Part shown: positions 27,586 to 34,991 of the stretch, in pieces
How positions within the stretch are numbered: position 1 is the stretch's first letter
How the letters are laid out: the number at the start of each line of letters is the position of its first letter
Origin: Ruegeria atlantica
GTDB taxonomy: Bacteria; Pseudomonadota; Alphaproteobacteria; Rhodobacterales; Rhodobacteraceae
Reading direction: 5' to 3'
DNA length: 64,000 bases
NCBI RefSeq assembly: GCF_013032455.1
Contig: NZ_WQCF01000002.1
Location: 496,001 to 560,000, forward strand
Program-made: the position numbers and the translations under genes
The notes under the pieces: generated by a model
Databases searched by the model: none
Told to the model about the DNA's origin: nothing
The model's input: only the letters and a program-made list of their open reading frames with translations

Positions 27586-28959
27586 ATGACCGTCAACTTC
27601 TGTTCGAAGGCAAGTAATACCCCGGGTCTGATCAAGGTTTTCGAGCACTATGCACCGCTCTATCCGCAGGAGGCTTGCACCTTTAACAATGACGCCCAAG
27701 TGTTGGCAAAAGCGCGACAGAAAGAACAGAAGATGCGTAAACGGTGTGAACTTACGTTCACTGATCCAAAGAAGGGACCGCAGGCGCGATACAACTACTT
27801 AAGTTCACTGGCCTGCCTCCAGGCCAAAATGGTCGAAGCCAATAAACGCCGCCCCATTAAAGATCGACTGTCGATTAGCCAGATTTTGGAAACCTCGAAG
27901 CTGTACAAAGTCATGATCGAGCTGAACGAACCCGTAGCGGTCAAGGACATCCCCAAAGCTTCCGGCTGTGGTTACAGAACCATCTATGACTTCGGCCCAG
28001 TTGCCCGAGGAGCGCAGCTTCTGGCGGTGGAGCTGATCCGGATGGCCTATAGCCCAGCACCGTTTCAATTCAATCACCTGGGCGTCCATGCAACCATCGA
28101 AGAGACGCTCCGGCTTATTACAGAAGAGGACTACGCCTATGTGACAGAGCTAGATATCAAAGACCACTATCCAAGCTTTTCCACGGAAGCCCTGGTAGAC
28201 TGGCTCCCGCTGCCAAAATCGGCAATCATGCAGATCATAGCAGCGTCATCCGCCCAGTGGGTAATACACCCATCCAAAATATCTTCTGGGTATAACACCA
28301 ATATTATTCATCCTCACCCGCTCGGCATTCCTCCGGGCAGTGCCGCATCGAGCGTTGTTGCCGAGTTCAGCATCAGCAAACTCAAAATGATCAAAGTCGC
28401 GAACACCGCTTTGATAAATTACGCTGATAACTTCTTCTTGCTCGGGAAAGACAAAATCAGTCTCGCATACGCACTCGAAGCCCTGCGCCTTGGCATCGCC
28501 AAGCTGCCGGGTGGGAAATTCACTACACATCCACAAAAATCCGAACCGAATTTAATCCGACCAGTCACACAGCCATTCAGAATGCTTGGGTGCCATATCG
28601 TCAAAACAAGCGATGGTGTCGATGTCTTCCCGACTGAGACAAACCTTGAACGGCTGGAAGGACGTTTAAAAATCGGATTGCAGAGCACCGAAGCAATGCT
28701 GATCGAAGCTGAGAAAACTGCCGACAAAAACCTTCGCCTCTCAGCTGTTCAAGACTACCTGCGTTTGAGGAGCTACTTCTGTGCATGGGTCAAGGCGTTT
28801 TCGATGTGCCAGGAACTAGGCGTCATTGTGGCTGACATTCACTACACGCTCAATGAATTAGCGAATACCTTCAACATCGGCACAATCGAACTCGAGGCAG
28901 CAAAAGATGCCTCTACTCAATGCCACTACTACCCCAACTCAGGTGTTGCGGCGTACTAG
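27586..28959 (+). CDS. Atypical reverse transcriptase (YADN active site)
   Basis: A 457-residue protein with recognisable reverse transcriptase motifs: motif A TELDIKDHYPSF (Asp190), motif B/4 GIPPGSAASSVVAEF (residues 247-261), and motif C NYADNFFLLG (Tyr279, Asp281, Asn282). Active polymerases have YxDD; here the second Asp is Asn. About 180 residues precede motif A, and ~170 residues of helical sequence follow. No maturase, HNH or protease domain is seen, so it is neither a group II intron nor a typical retron gene by layout. It may belong to the unknown-group/abortive-infection RTs, many of which are anti-phage. The class cannot be settled without phylogeny. It follows the AlpA-like gene and contains a palindrome variant at 27745-27762. 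Confidence 0.85.
   Translation: MTVNFCSKASNTPGLIKVFEHYAPLYPQEACTFNNDAQVLAKARQKEQKMRKRCELTFTDPKKGPQARYNYLSSLACLQAKMVEANKRRPIKDRLSISQILETSKLYKVMIELNEPVAVKDIPKASGCGYRTIYDFGPVARGAQLLAVELIRMAYSPAPFQFNHLGVHATIEETLRLITEEDYAYVTELDIKDHYPSFSTEALVDWLPLPKSAIMQIIAASSAQWVIHPSKISSGYNTNIIHPHPLGIPPGSAASSVVAEFSISKLKMIKVANTALINYADNFFLLGKDKISLAYALEALRLGIAKLPGGKFTTHPQKSEPNLIRPVTQPFRMLGCHIVKTSDGVDVFPTETNLERLEGRLKIGLQSTEAMLIEAEKTADKNLRLSAVQDYLRLRSYFCAWVKAFSMCQELGVIVADIHYTLNELANTFNIGTIELEAAKDASTQCHYYPNSGVAAY
27745..27762. repeat. Palindrome variant inside RT gene
   Basis: TGTGAACTTACGTTCACT keeps the GTGAAC and GTTCAC arms with a different centre (TTAC). A half-site, ACTTAAGTTCACT, follows at 27796-27808. Confidence 0.6.
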
Positions 28960-29054
28960 CAGGGCGAAGAAGCCTAGCGTTTCAACATCCCAGGTATCGC
29001 TCAAAATACGTTTCCCACTTTAGTCTTTCGAAGTCTCGCTAACTGGCCTTCCCC

Positions 29055-29072
29055 AGTGAACTTGAGTTCACT
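29055..29072. repeat. 18-bp palindrome, copy 3
   Basis: AGTGAACTTGAGTTCACT: exact inverted 8-base arms around TG, 95 bp after the reverse transcriptase stop. Confidence 0.95.
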
Positions 29073-29114
29073 TTCAATCACGTGCGTCTGCTCTGGCATA
29101 CCATCTTTAAAGTC

Positions 29115-29132
29115 AGTGAATTCAAGTTCACC
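29115..29132. repeat. 18-bp palindrome, copy 4
   Basis: AGTGAATTCAAGTTCACC, the inverted-orientation form with one mismatch, 60 bp from copy 3 (start to start). Confidence 0.85.
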
Positions 29133-29460
29133 GGAGTCGGAAGATCGAGACAACAGATGCCGAACAGAAATAGCGCACCGCCTTTTTATGTCTTATTTAC
29201 AATGCGTTATGAAATTTTCGCGAACCTTGGAACATACCATTCAAGGTTTGCACTTCAAGCGCCATCGACAACGATCTGTGTCGCAACCCTCTGTACTGGG
29301 CACGTCTAAGACTGAAACATTAAAAATCAATGACTTAGATTGGCCAACACCTGAGTTCACCAACGCTTCAGGGGGGTACCTTTGTTTCTACTGAACGTCG
29401 ATCACAGCCCGGTAAATATCTCGGATTGACTGCCGTGAAATTGCTCGCGAGAGTGTTGCC

Positions 29461-31794
29461 ATGAAATCTTTTACTAGTACCAATTTTGACCTGCCGCCCG
29501 ATGCCATTTTAGCAGGTATTGGACTTCTAGATCGCCAATCTCTTTGTAGCCTGATTGCAATCCTAGAAAGCGTCGATCTGCTCAACCTGTTGCGACAAAC
29601 CACTGATGGTGTTGCAAAGAGCCTGAAACTCTATGACGCTGACGACGCTCAGAGAGTGCGCGCGGCCACTGATGAACTTGATTGCTCACCAATCTCGACA
29701 CCAACCCTAAGACATCGCCTCTGGTTTAGAATTTCCGAAGGATTGTCGGTCGTTTCTGAGACACCTTATACATTCAAGTCAGCACACAGGTCTTCTGCCG
29801 CTTTGGCCGTGCGGACTTCAGAACGCCTTTCACCAGAACTGCGCCAAAGACGCCAGAAAGCTGCACAAATACCGACAACTGGTGGGTTGGTCGAAAAGGC
29901 GACTGCGTCAGCAAGTTCGATTGTTGCGTCCGCTCGAAACACTTTTTCGAAGAGTGATCCACTGCCGTTCGCCGAAATCGCATCGGAAGAGTTTTTAGAC
30001 TTCATCAATGATGAAACCACTTTTGACGAGATTACAAAGCAGACCGACTTGGACACGAGGGAGGCTCTGGAGCGCGCTCGAACAAAGTCTCAGGCGGCTA
30101 TGGCAAGTGGTGCGGGCTGGGCCGTATTTGCCGGTGTCGTCGCAAATAGCGGGTTTGCTCCTTACATTCTGGCGGCTAAAGCCAGCGCAGTTATCCCACT
30201 TGTGAGCGGCCCAGGACTTGTGTCGCTTCTGGCAGTCATAGTTAATCCTGCGACACTCTTGGTCGGCCTGGGTGGTTTAGCCTGGATTGGAGCTGGAAAA
30301 TCGACCAGCACAGCCCGTAGCCAAGTAGCAGCGAGATTTTGCGCAATGCTGGCTATGCGAGGCAGTCAGGACACCAATCTCGGCGTCCAAAAATTCATCA
30401 CCGACATGCGTGCCAGCGCAAATGGAAAATCGACCGAATTCCAACATCTCGACAAATCATCACAGCGCCAGATGCGGAAGCGGATCGCGGAAATCGAAAG
30501 TACTCTTGGTGGCCCATTGCCTGCTCCCGCCGGAAGCCCCCCGAAGCCTTGGGACGAAAGCATATGCTCTTCTAAGACAAAGACAGATTATGCTGATCTC
30601 GTCGATGCGACGGCAGTTGCCACTCTGACTACAGGTGAGCTCCTATGGCACGCAATCGCAATGGATCGAAACGTACTAAGTGCTGCGGACTTTTCTAGGA
30701 GTATCAACCTCGGTGACCCGCTATCCTTTGCGGCAAACGCTCATGAGTATGCGATGCGTGGGGCGCAGATATCGTTGCGCGGCTATACTGCCGAACGGCT
30801 TGTGCTGGATCAATTGGTTGCAGCAGGACACGATGTTGTGATGCCAGTAAGTAGCAACATGCCAGGCTTTGATTTGCTGGTTGACGGGTGTGAAATTCAA
30901 GTCAAATGCGGGGAAACGCTCGGCATACTCGCTGAGCATTTCGAGAAATACCCAGGCATCCCGGTGATCGCCAATAGCGAGCTCGCGCACAAAGCTTGGG
31001 AACAAGGCGAAGAATGGGCCAGCCTTGTAACAACCTTACCCGGGTTTGACCTGAGCATTGTCGAAGGAAAGCTAGCGAAAGCACTAGACCACGCTTCTGA
31101 ACTTGTGGATCTCGATGTTCTGTTTTTTGCCTTCGCTGTTGGGCTGGTTCGCGGCGGAGTGGAGGTTTGGCGCGGCGCAATTCCGCTAGATGACCTCCCG
31201 GCTTGGATGCTGATAGACGGAGTTGCACGAGGCGGGCTAGGGTTAGCCGGTAACGCTGGGGGAACCGCGATTGGCTTGCTTGCGATTGGACCTGCAGGAG
31301 CATTGGTACTGGGTCCAGTATTTGCATGTGCAGCTCTGATGGGAACTGGAACGGCACGAGACAGTATTTCTAGCTTACTGATGCGCGAATGGCACCAAGA
31401 ACGCAAACGCTTGGCTCACGAACTTCACGTCTCCCTCCTTGTCGCACTCGACAGGAAAATCAAAGCCCTCTCCAAACGGCACGCGCACCTTCCTTCGAGC
31501 ACGGCACAGGAAACGAAGGAAGTGACCGTGTGGATACAGCAAAAAGGCTGTGATGATTTGGTGTCAGCAATTGAAGAAAGGGCTGAGGTGTCAGCGCCAC
31601 CCAGCAACGAGTTTGAGACGCTAACACTGCTTTTGGAAGCGTCCCGTTTGGCACCAACCGACGCAAAGGTTCTAATTGCTCGCGGAAGATTGGAGCGACA
31701 CTTGCAGTCCCGACCGAGCCTCAATGAAGCAGTTTTCAAGAACCATCTCCCACGCCTTCCAGATATCCCCTTTAATCTATCGAAGAAGAGCTAG
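29461..31794 (+). CDS. Large membrane protein with PD-(D/E)XK-like nuclease motif
   Basis: A 777-residue protein I cannot assign to a named family. Residues ~220-280 are Gly/Ala/Val-rich hydrophobic (for example LVSLLAVIVNPATLLVGLGG), and ~591-630 form a second such block (GTAIGLLAIGPAGALVLGPV). Between them, around residues 440-482, is a restriction-endonuclease-like core: ERLVLDQLVAAGHDV, then PGFDLLVDGCEIQVKCG with Asp471, Glu478, Gln480 and Lys482 in the D-(7)-ExQxK pattern. The C-terminal ~140 residues are helical and charged. A nuclease-like core between membrane or glycine-zipper blocks suggests an effector triggered at the membrane. That is inference; the protein could be non-catalytic. 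The ribosome site is weak. Confidence 0.75.
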   Translation: MKSFTSTNFDLPPDAILAGIGLLDRQSLCSLIAILESVDLLNLLRQTTDGVAKSLKLYDADDAQRVRAATDELDCSPISTPTLRHRLWFRISEGLSVVSETPYTFKSAHRSSAALAVRTSERLSPELRQRRQKAAQIPTTGGLVEKATASASSIVASARNTFSKSDPLPFAEIASEEFLDFINDETTFDEITKQTDLDTREALERARTKSQAAMASGAGWAVFAGVVANSGFAPYILAAKASAVIPLVSGPGLVSLLAVIVNPATLLVGLGGLAWIGAGKSTSTARSQVAARFCAMLAMRGSQDTNLGVQKFITDMRASANGKSTEFQHLDKSSQRQMRKRIAEIESTLGGPLPAPAGSPPKPWDESICSSKTKTDYADLVDATAVATLTTGELLWHAIAMDRNVLSAADFSRSINLGDPLSFAANAHEYAMRGAQISLRGYTAERLVLDQLVAAGHDVVMPVSSNMPGFDLLVDGCEIQVKCGETLGILAEHFEKYPGIPVIANSELAHKAWEQGEEWASLVTTLPGFDLSIVEGKLAKALDHASELVDLDVLFFAFAVGLVRGGVEVWRGAIPLDDLPAWMLIDGVARGGLGLAGNAGGTAIGLLAIGPAGALVLGPVFACAALMGTGTARDSISSLLMREWHQERKRLAHELHVSLLVALDRKIKALSKRHAHLPSSTAQETKEVTVWIQQKGCDDLVSAIEERAEVSAPPSNEFETLTLLLEASRLAPTDAKVLIARGRLERHLQSRPSLNEAVFKNHLPRLPDIPFNLSKKS

Positions 31795-31836
31795 CCGAAA
31801 TTGAGCACTTGAAGCTAGAAACCAAGATCGAAGTGC

Positions 31837-31854
31837 AGTGAATTTGAGTTCACT
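31837..31854. repeat. 18-bp palindrome, copy 5
   Basis: AGTGAATTTGAGTTCACT, one mismatch in the left arm, 42 bp after the stop of the 777-residue gene. Confidence 0.9.
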
Positions 31855-31969
31855 TTGGTTTTGACGATACCTTGTTTAGATACTTTGGGAACAACGCAAT
31901 GCCATTCTATTAAATTTGGGGATAGACTTCCTTTAGAAAGAATTTGTCACCAAGATTTCGAGCCAGCTC

Positions 31970-32671
31970 ATGATTGTCGATACAGATTTTGACGTGTTTA
32001 GCGATACGCCTAGTGGGAAAGACCCTGACAAATACAGCCCCACACTTCGAAAATATCATCAGTATTTGTGGAGCAAACCACTTCCAGACGGCACCCTGTT
32101 CACTTTGACGGATACCAAAGCAGGAACGTACCTGTATCATCTTTCAGCAAAAGGTGAGTTCCATTTAAGCAGCGATGCCTTCAGCAACACGTTCCAGTGC
32201 GTAAATCGAATGATCCCAATAACCTCTTTGATCCATGAAGATCGGATGGCCGAATTTTACAGGCTTTGTTCGACGATTGGCGCATACATATTGTTCCCCG
32301 GCAATATGATTGACAAAAAGCGGACAATAAACATGGCTCGCGGTTGTCATCCAAAAATCAGAGATAGAATTGACCTAACGCTTGAATGCATACGGCGTCA
32401 CTACATTCATCAAGAAAGCCCGCTTTCGGAGGTACTGGAGCGGTACAGTGATTTTTTTGATCTATTTCATAGCTTTGATGGCTATGTTGAGTTTTTCTTG
32501 TTGAATGATTTGGTCGACAAAGGACAAGTTCGGTTCTTCTTACCGTCCGAAAACTTTCAGAGAGATGGATATCCTGAAAATGTTGAGGAGTATCGGGCTG
32601 TAATGCACAGCACCACGGATTTTGTAAACCGGCGGAACAGACGAATTTCAGAACTCGGAACGGACGGATAG
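31970..32671 (+). CDS. Hypothetical protein, probably DUF6994 family
   Basis: A 233-residue soluble protein. The N-terminal part DTDFDVFSDTPSGKDPDKYS followed by SPTLRKYHQYLWSKPLPDG, and later FHLSSDAFSNTF, match my memory of the DUF6994 family; this is a tentative match. Members are scattered, often in accessory regions, with no known function. No membrane segment or catalytic motif is evident. Charged Arg/Glu-rich C-terminus. It is in the AT-rich block between palindromes 5 and 6 and has a weak ribosome site. Confidence 0.65.
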   Translation: MIVDTDFDVFSDTPSGKDPDKYSPTLRKYHQYLWSKPLPDGTLFTLTDTKAGTYLYHLSAKGEFHLSSDAFSNTFQCVNRMIPITSLIHEDRMAEFYRLCSTIGAYILFPGNMIDKKRTINMARGCHPKIRDRIDLTLECIRRHYIHQESPLSEVLERYSDFFDLFHSFDGYVEFFLLNDLVDKGQVRFFLPSENFQRDGYPENVEEYRAVMHSTTDFVNRRNRRISELGTDG

Positions 32672-32754
32672 CTTGTTCCAATTTGCGCGATTTTTCCAAA
32701 GTGCAGAGGTACAAGATAGGTGCCGACGGCCTCTCACACCTCGGGACTGCATCC

Positions 32755-32772
32755 GGTGAACTCGAGTTCACT
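32755..32772. repeat. 18-bp palindrome, copy 6
   Basis: GGTGAACTCGAGTTCACT with a perfect 16-bp palindromic core (GTGAACTCGAGTTCAC). It lies 10 bp beyond the 3' end of the minus-strand GIY-YIG gene. Confidence 0.95.
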
Positions 32773-32782
32773 TGAACACATC

Positions 32783-33265
32783 TCACTTCCCTAAACGATG
32801 CGGATCGTTAGCAAACGGTGGTTTGCCATAGGACTTGCGGAATTCGCCAATCATCCGCTTTTCAACTGTCCTCGGAACTTCGTCGGGTGTCTCGCGCCAA
32901 GCAACCAACATGTTATGGGCATCGGGCAATTGCCAAATCAATCGTCCACCCCAATGCCCGACTGGCTTTCCCGCTCCAAATCTTGCGTACTGTTGGAGCC
33001 GTCGCCTCAGGTTGTTGGCTTTGCCAATATAAATAATGCTGACTTCATCTACCCAGTTAGCTGTGAGTGTTTCAGCAGGCACCGAAGGGTTCTTGCCTTT
33101 AAACCAGCCAGCCGAGCTTTCAGGCAAGAAATCTGGCAAGCCCTCACAAAAGTAGTGAACTACATATACGCCTCCAGACGTGGGGCAGTCCCAGTTGGCA
33201 ATGTTATCCCAACGATCCCATCCTTTGAAACCAATTTGCGTAAGTTGATAGCGTGAATATTGCAT
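32783..33265 (-). CDS. GIY-YIG domain protein
   Basis: A 160-residue protein from ATG 33265 with the GIY-YIG nuclease core: GGVYVVHYF (GIY equivalent), IIYIGKANNLRRRLQQYARF (YIG with the conserved Arg), and a downstream Glu in RTVEKRMIGEFRKSYGKPPF. Single-domain GIY-YIG proteins occur in mobile DNA and defence loci as nickases or nucleases. An extended frame runs back to 33343, but the ATG before QYSRYQLTQIGF fits the domain better. It is the only gene of the palindrome block, apart from the recombinase, that reads leftward. Confidence 0.85.
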   Translation of the reverse strand: MQYSRYQLTQIGFKGWDRWDNIANWDCPTSGGVYVVHYFCEGLPDFLPESSAGWFKGKNPSVPAETLTANWVDEVSIIYIGKANNLRRRLQQYARFGAGKPVGHWGGRLIWQLPDAHNMLVAWRETPDEVPRTVEKRMIGEFRKSYGKPPFANDPHRLGK

Positions 33266-33476
33266 GCTGGTTATCTGGTATTCGTTTCCACGCGCGGCTC
33301 CATCTTGACGGGAATACCTTTGACACTGCGACGTCACTGTCAACCGGCCAAACGTTTAGCGAACACTCTGTTTCTTCTATTTTGATAAACCGCGAGTGAC
33401 TGACTTGGGTTCGTTTACAGTCATTTGCCACAATGGTTAATTTTTCGTTGTTCATGAGGATTTTTAAAAAAGCTGT

Positions 33477-33494
33477 AGTGAACTCGAGTTCACC
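33477..33494. repeat. 18-bp palindrome, copy 7
   Basis: AGTGAACTCGAGTTCACC with the same perfect 16-bp core as copy 6, here 9 bp beyond the 3' end of the serine recombinase gene. Confidence 0.95.
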
Positions 33495-33503
33495 AAGTGA
33501 GCG

Positions 33504-34103
33504 TCAACTCGCAGCTGTATCGGCAATTTTTTCCAAAGATTGTTCGATACTCTCATCAGATAAAATGCGATAGACGGAAGCTCGCCCAATCCCAATCGTC
33601 TTTGCAATTTCGGTTGCCCCAGTGCCTGCTTTATAAAGTTCAAGCACTTGCTTTGCGTGCGCCCGAGCGGTGGGTTTACGGCCTTTGTATTTGCCAGCAG
33701 CTTTTGCCCTCGCGATCCCTTCGCGTTGTCGTTCCAGCATAATGTCCCGCTCGAACTCGGCAATGCCTCCAAGCACAGTCAGAATAAGTTTTCCTGTCGA
33801 ATTGCCCGTATCGATACCCAGACCAAGAATGCGGAGGTTCGCACCCTTGCCTTTCAGGCTATCCAGTATTTGCATGAGGTGCGCTACAGATCTCGCCAAA
33901 CGATCTAAGCGCGTCACAACAAGGGTGTCACCCTCTCTCACGAACTCAAGCGCAGCAGTAAGATTGTCTCGAGCAGTCACGTCGACTGAAGAAACCTGCT
34001 CCTCGAAAATCTTTTCGCAGCTCGCTTTTTTGAGCTCGTCGATCTGGGCATCCAAACCTGCCTTTTGATCTAGAGTGGAAGTCCGTGCATAGCCAATGAT
34101 CAT
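33504..34103 (-). CDS. Serine recombinase (resolvase/invertase family)
   Basis: A 199-residue small serine recombinase. It has the catalytic Ser in IGYARTSTLDQK, the conserved VTRLDRLARS with active-site arginines, GNSTGKLILTVLGGIAEFER, and a C-terminal Hin-type helix-turn-helix (GATEIAKTIGIGRASVYRIL). It may resolve co-integrates or invert DNA. The ATG at 34103 faces an inverted repeat resembling a res site. It is the right-hand end of the palindrome-dotted block and could be the agent that built it. Confidence 0.95.
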   Translation of the reverse strand: MIIGYARTSTLDQKAGLDAQIDELKKASCEKIFEEQVSSVDVTARDNLTAALEFVREGDTLVVTRLDRLARSVAHLMQILDSLKGKGANLRILGLGIDTGNSTGKLILTVLGGIAEFERDIMLERQREGIARAKAAGKYKGRKPTARAHAKQVLELYKAGTGATEIAKTIGIGRASVYRILSDESIEQSLEKIADTAAS

Positions 34104-34113
34104 GTAGCACCTT

Positions 34114-34183
34114 CTGTCTCAATAACCTCTTAAATTATGCGGAACAAATGGCCCAAAAATCAAATACTATTTATATGAGACAG
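34114..34183. promoter_or_regulatory. Possible res-like recombination site
   Basis: CTGTCTCA (34114-34121) and its exact inverse TGAGACAG (34176-34183) flank 54 bp just upstream of the recombinase start. Read inward, the right arm is TGTCTCATA, close to the TGTCYRNTA half-site known for Tn3/gamma-delta resolvases. Position and symmetry fit a res or operator region; the full three-subsite layout is not clear. Confidence 0.4.
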
Positions 34184-34206
34184 GATAAACACATCTGCTG
34201 ATGTGC

Positions 34207-34230
34207 TCCAATAGGGCAAGCCCTATTGGA
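34207..34230. repeat. Perfect 24-bp inverted repeat
   Basis: TCCAATAGGGC and GCCCTATTGGA are exact 11-base inverted arms around AA. No T-tract follows in either direction, so it is probably a protein site or the trace of an element end rather than a terminator. Confidence 0.7.
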
Positions 34231-34710
34231 AAACCATTGAAAGGGCAAAGCGGACGTTCGTACAAGACGCAGCTAATGGCGGTTTCGAGCCCAAAATTGA
34301 CTGATGCTGCGCGAAACTCCAATGACAGCAATGCGCAGAAACCGGACTTTGCAAAGTCTCGCTACGGCATCAAAACGGACGCTTATAGCTGTCTCGGATG
34401 TTGCGGGATAGATTCCCAAAAGCGGTCATTGATCTTTTGTACGGCCTCCCAAGCCGCCTTCGCGTTTGGATCGCAGAACGACAGCGTCTTCTCAACTTGT
34501 AGAGTTCTAAGCCAGGCAGGTTCGATTTCTCTGTTGCCCTCCACCGCATCAAGGCTTGTATCGTGCGTACTCGAAGTCCATATACACAAGGCTTACGTTT
34601 TTCTTTTTCGACCTGCTGTCTCCCCAATTCGGCGTTCAGTCTTTCGATTCAGACCGACCACGCCGAGTCGCCGCAATAATGCGGGCGGCAAGTATTTGGA
34701 GATTTCCACC
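34231..34710. other. Non-coding spacer before csp gene
   Basis: 480 bp without a credible gene. The open plus frame is only an upstream extension of the cold-shock gene. It holds a perfect palindrome GACTTTGCAAAGTC (34345-34358), related to the dispersed repeat family seen at 38593, 43331 and 44438. The right part is presumably the long 5' leader of the cold-shock gene. Confidence 0.5.
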
Positions 34711-34917
34711 ATGGCAAATGGCACAGTAAAATGGTTCAACTCGACTAAAGGTTTTGGCTTTATCGAGCCTGAAGATGGCAAGCGCGATGTGTTCGTACAT
34801 ATCTCAGCAATCGAACGTTCCGGCCTTAGTGAATTAAAAGACGGTCAGAAGGTTACTTTTGACGTCGAAGCTGGCCGTGACGGACGCGAAAGCGCCGCCA
34901 ATCTGGCACTCGCCTGA
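34711..34917 (+). CDS. cspA: Cold-shock protein
   Basis: A 68-residue OB-fold nucleic-acid chaperone, [18 protein letters not shown] with RNP1 (KGFGFI) and RNP2 (DVFVHIS). The ATG at 34711 has GGAG nine bases upstream. An open frame extends to 34201 but shows no ribosome site, and the family is always about 67-70 residues. A hairpin follows 10 bp after the stop. It is followed by the desaturase; a cold-linked pairing (RNA chaperone and membrane-lipid desaturase) is plausible. Confidence 0.95.
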   Translation: MANGTVKWFNSTKGFGFIEPEDGKRDVFVHISAIERSGLSELKDGQKVTFDVEAGRDGRESAANLALA

Positions 34918-34927
34918 CCTTTTTTAA

Positions 34928-34948
34928 GGGCACCCTTTTCGGGTGCCC
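34928..34948 (+). terminator. Hairpin after csp gene
   Basis: GGGCACCC TTTTC GGGTGCCC, a perfect 8-bp stem 10 bp after the stop. The following T-tract is poor, so termination may be partial and allow read-through to the desaturase. Confidence 0.65.
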
Positions 34949-34991
34949 TATTGAACAATGGGCTACAATAAGCCATTGGAGAACAAGTAAC

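Larger units (their letters stand above)
28960..29460. other. 500-bp non-coding spacer after RT gene
   Basis: There is no credible protein frame. It contains two full palindromes (29055 and 29115), a half-site TGAGTTCACC at 29352-29361, and a hairpin AACCTTG (29223-29229) with CAAGGTT (29242-29248). Long spacers beside reverse transcriptases can encode a structured template RNA, so this stretch is a candidate for a non-coding RNA. I see no retron-like branching-G inverted repeat. Confidence 0.45.

Noticed and set aside
27586..29460. Retron or group II intron
   Set aside because: No retron msr/msd inverted repeats or branching-G pattern and no maturase/intron RNA were recognised. The active site is YADN.
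27337..33265. Diversity-generating retroelement
   Set aside because: No template/variable repeat pair with adenine-specific changes and no accessory Avd-like gene were seen.
27082..33494. Palindromes as ordinary intrinsic terminators
   Set aside because: The loops are only 2-4 bases, stems are short, and a T-tract is lacking after most copies. They fit dimer-binding sites better.
34201..34710. Long N-terminal extension of the cold-shock protein
   Set aside because: Open by chance: no ribosome site, and all family members are about 67-70 residues. The ATG at 34711 has GGAG at the right distance.
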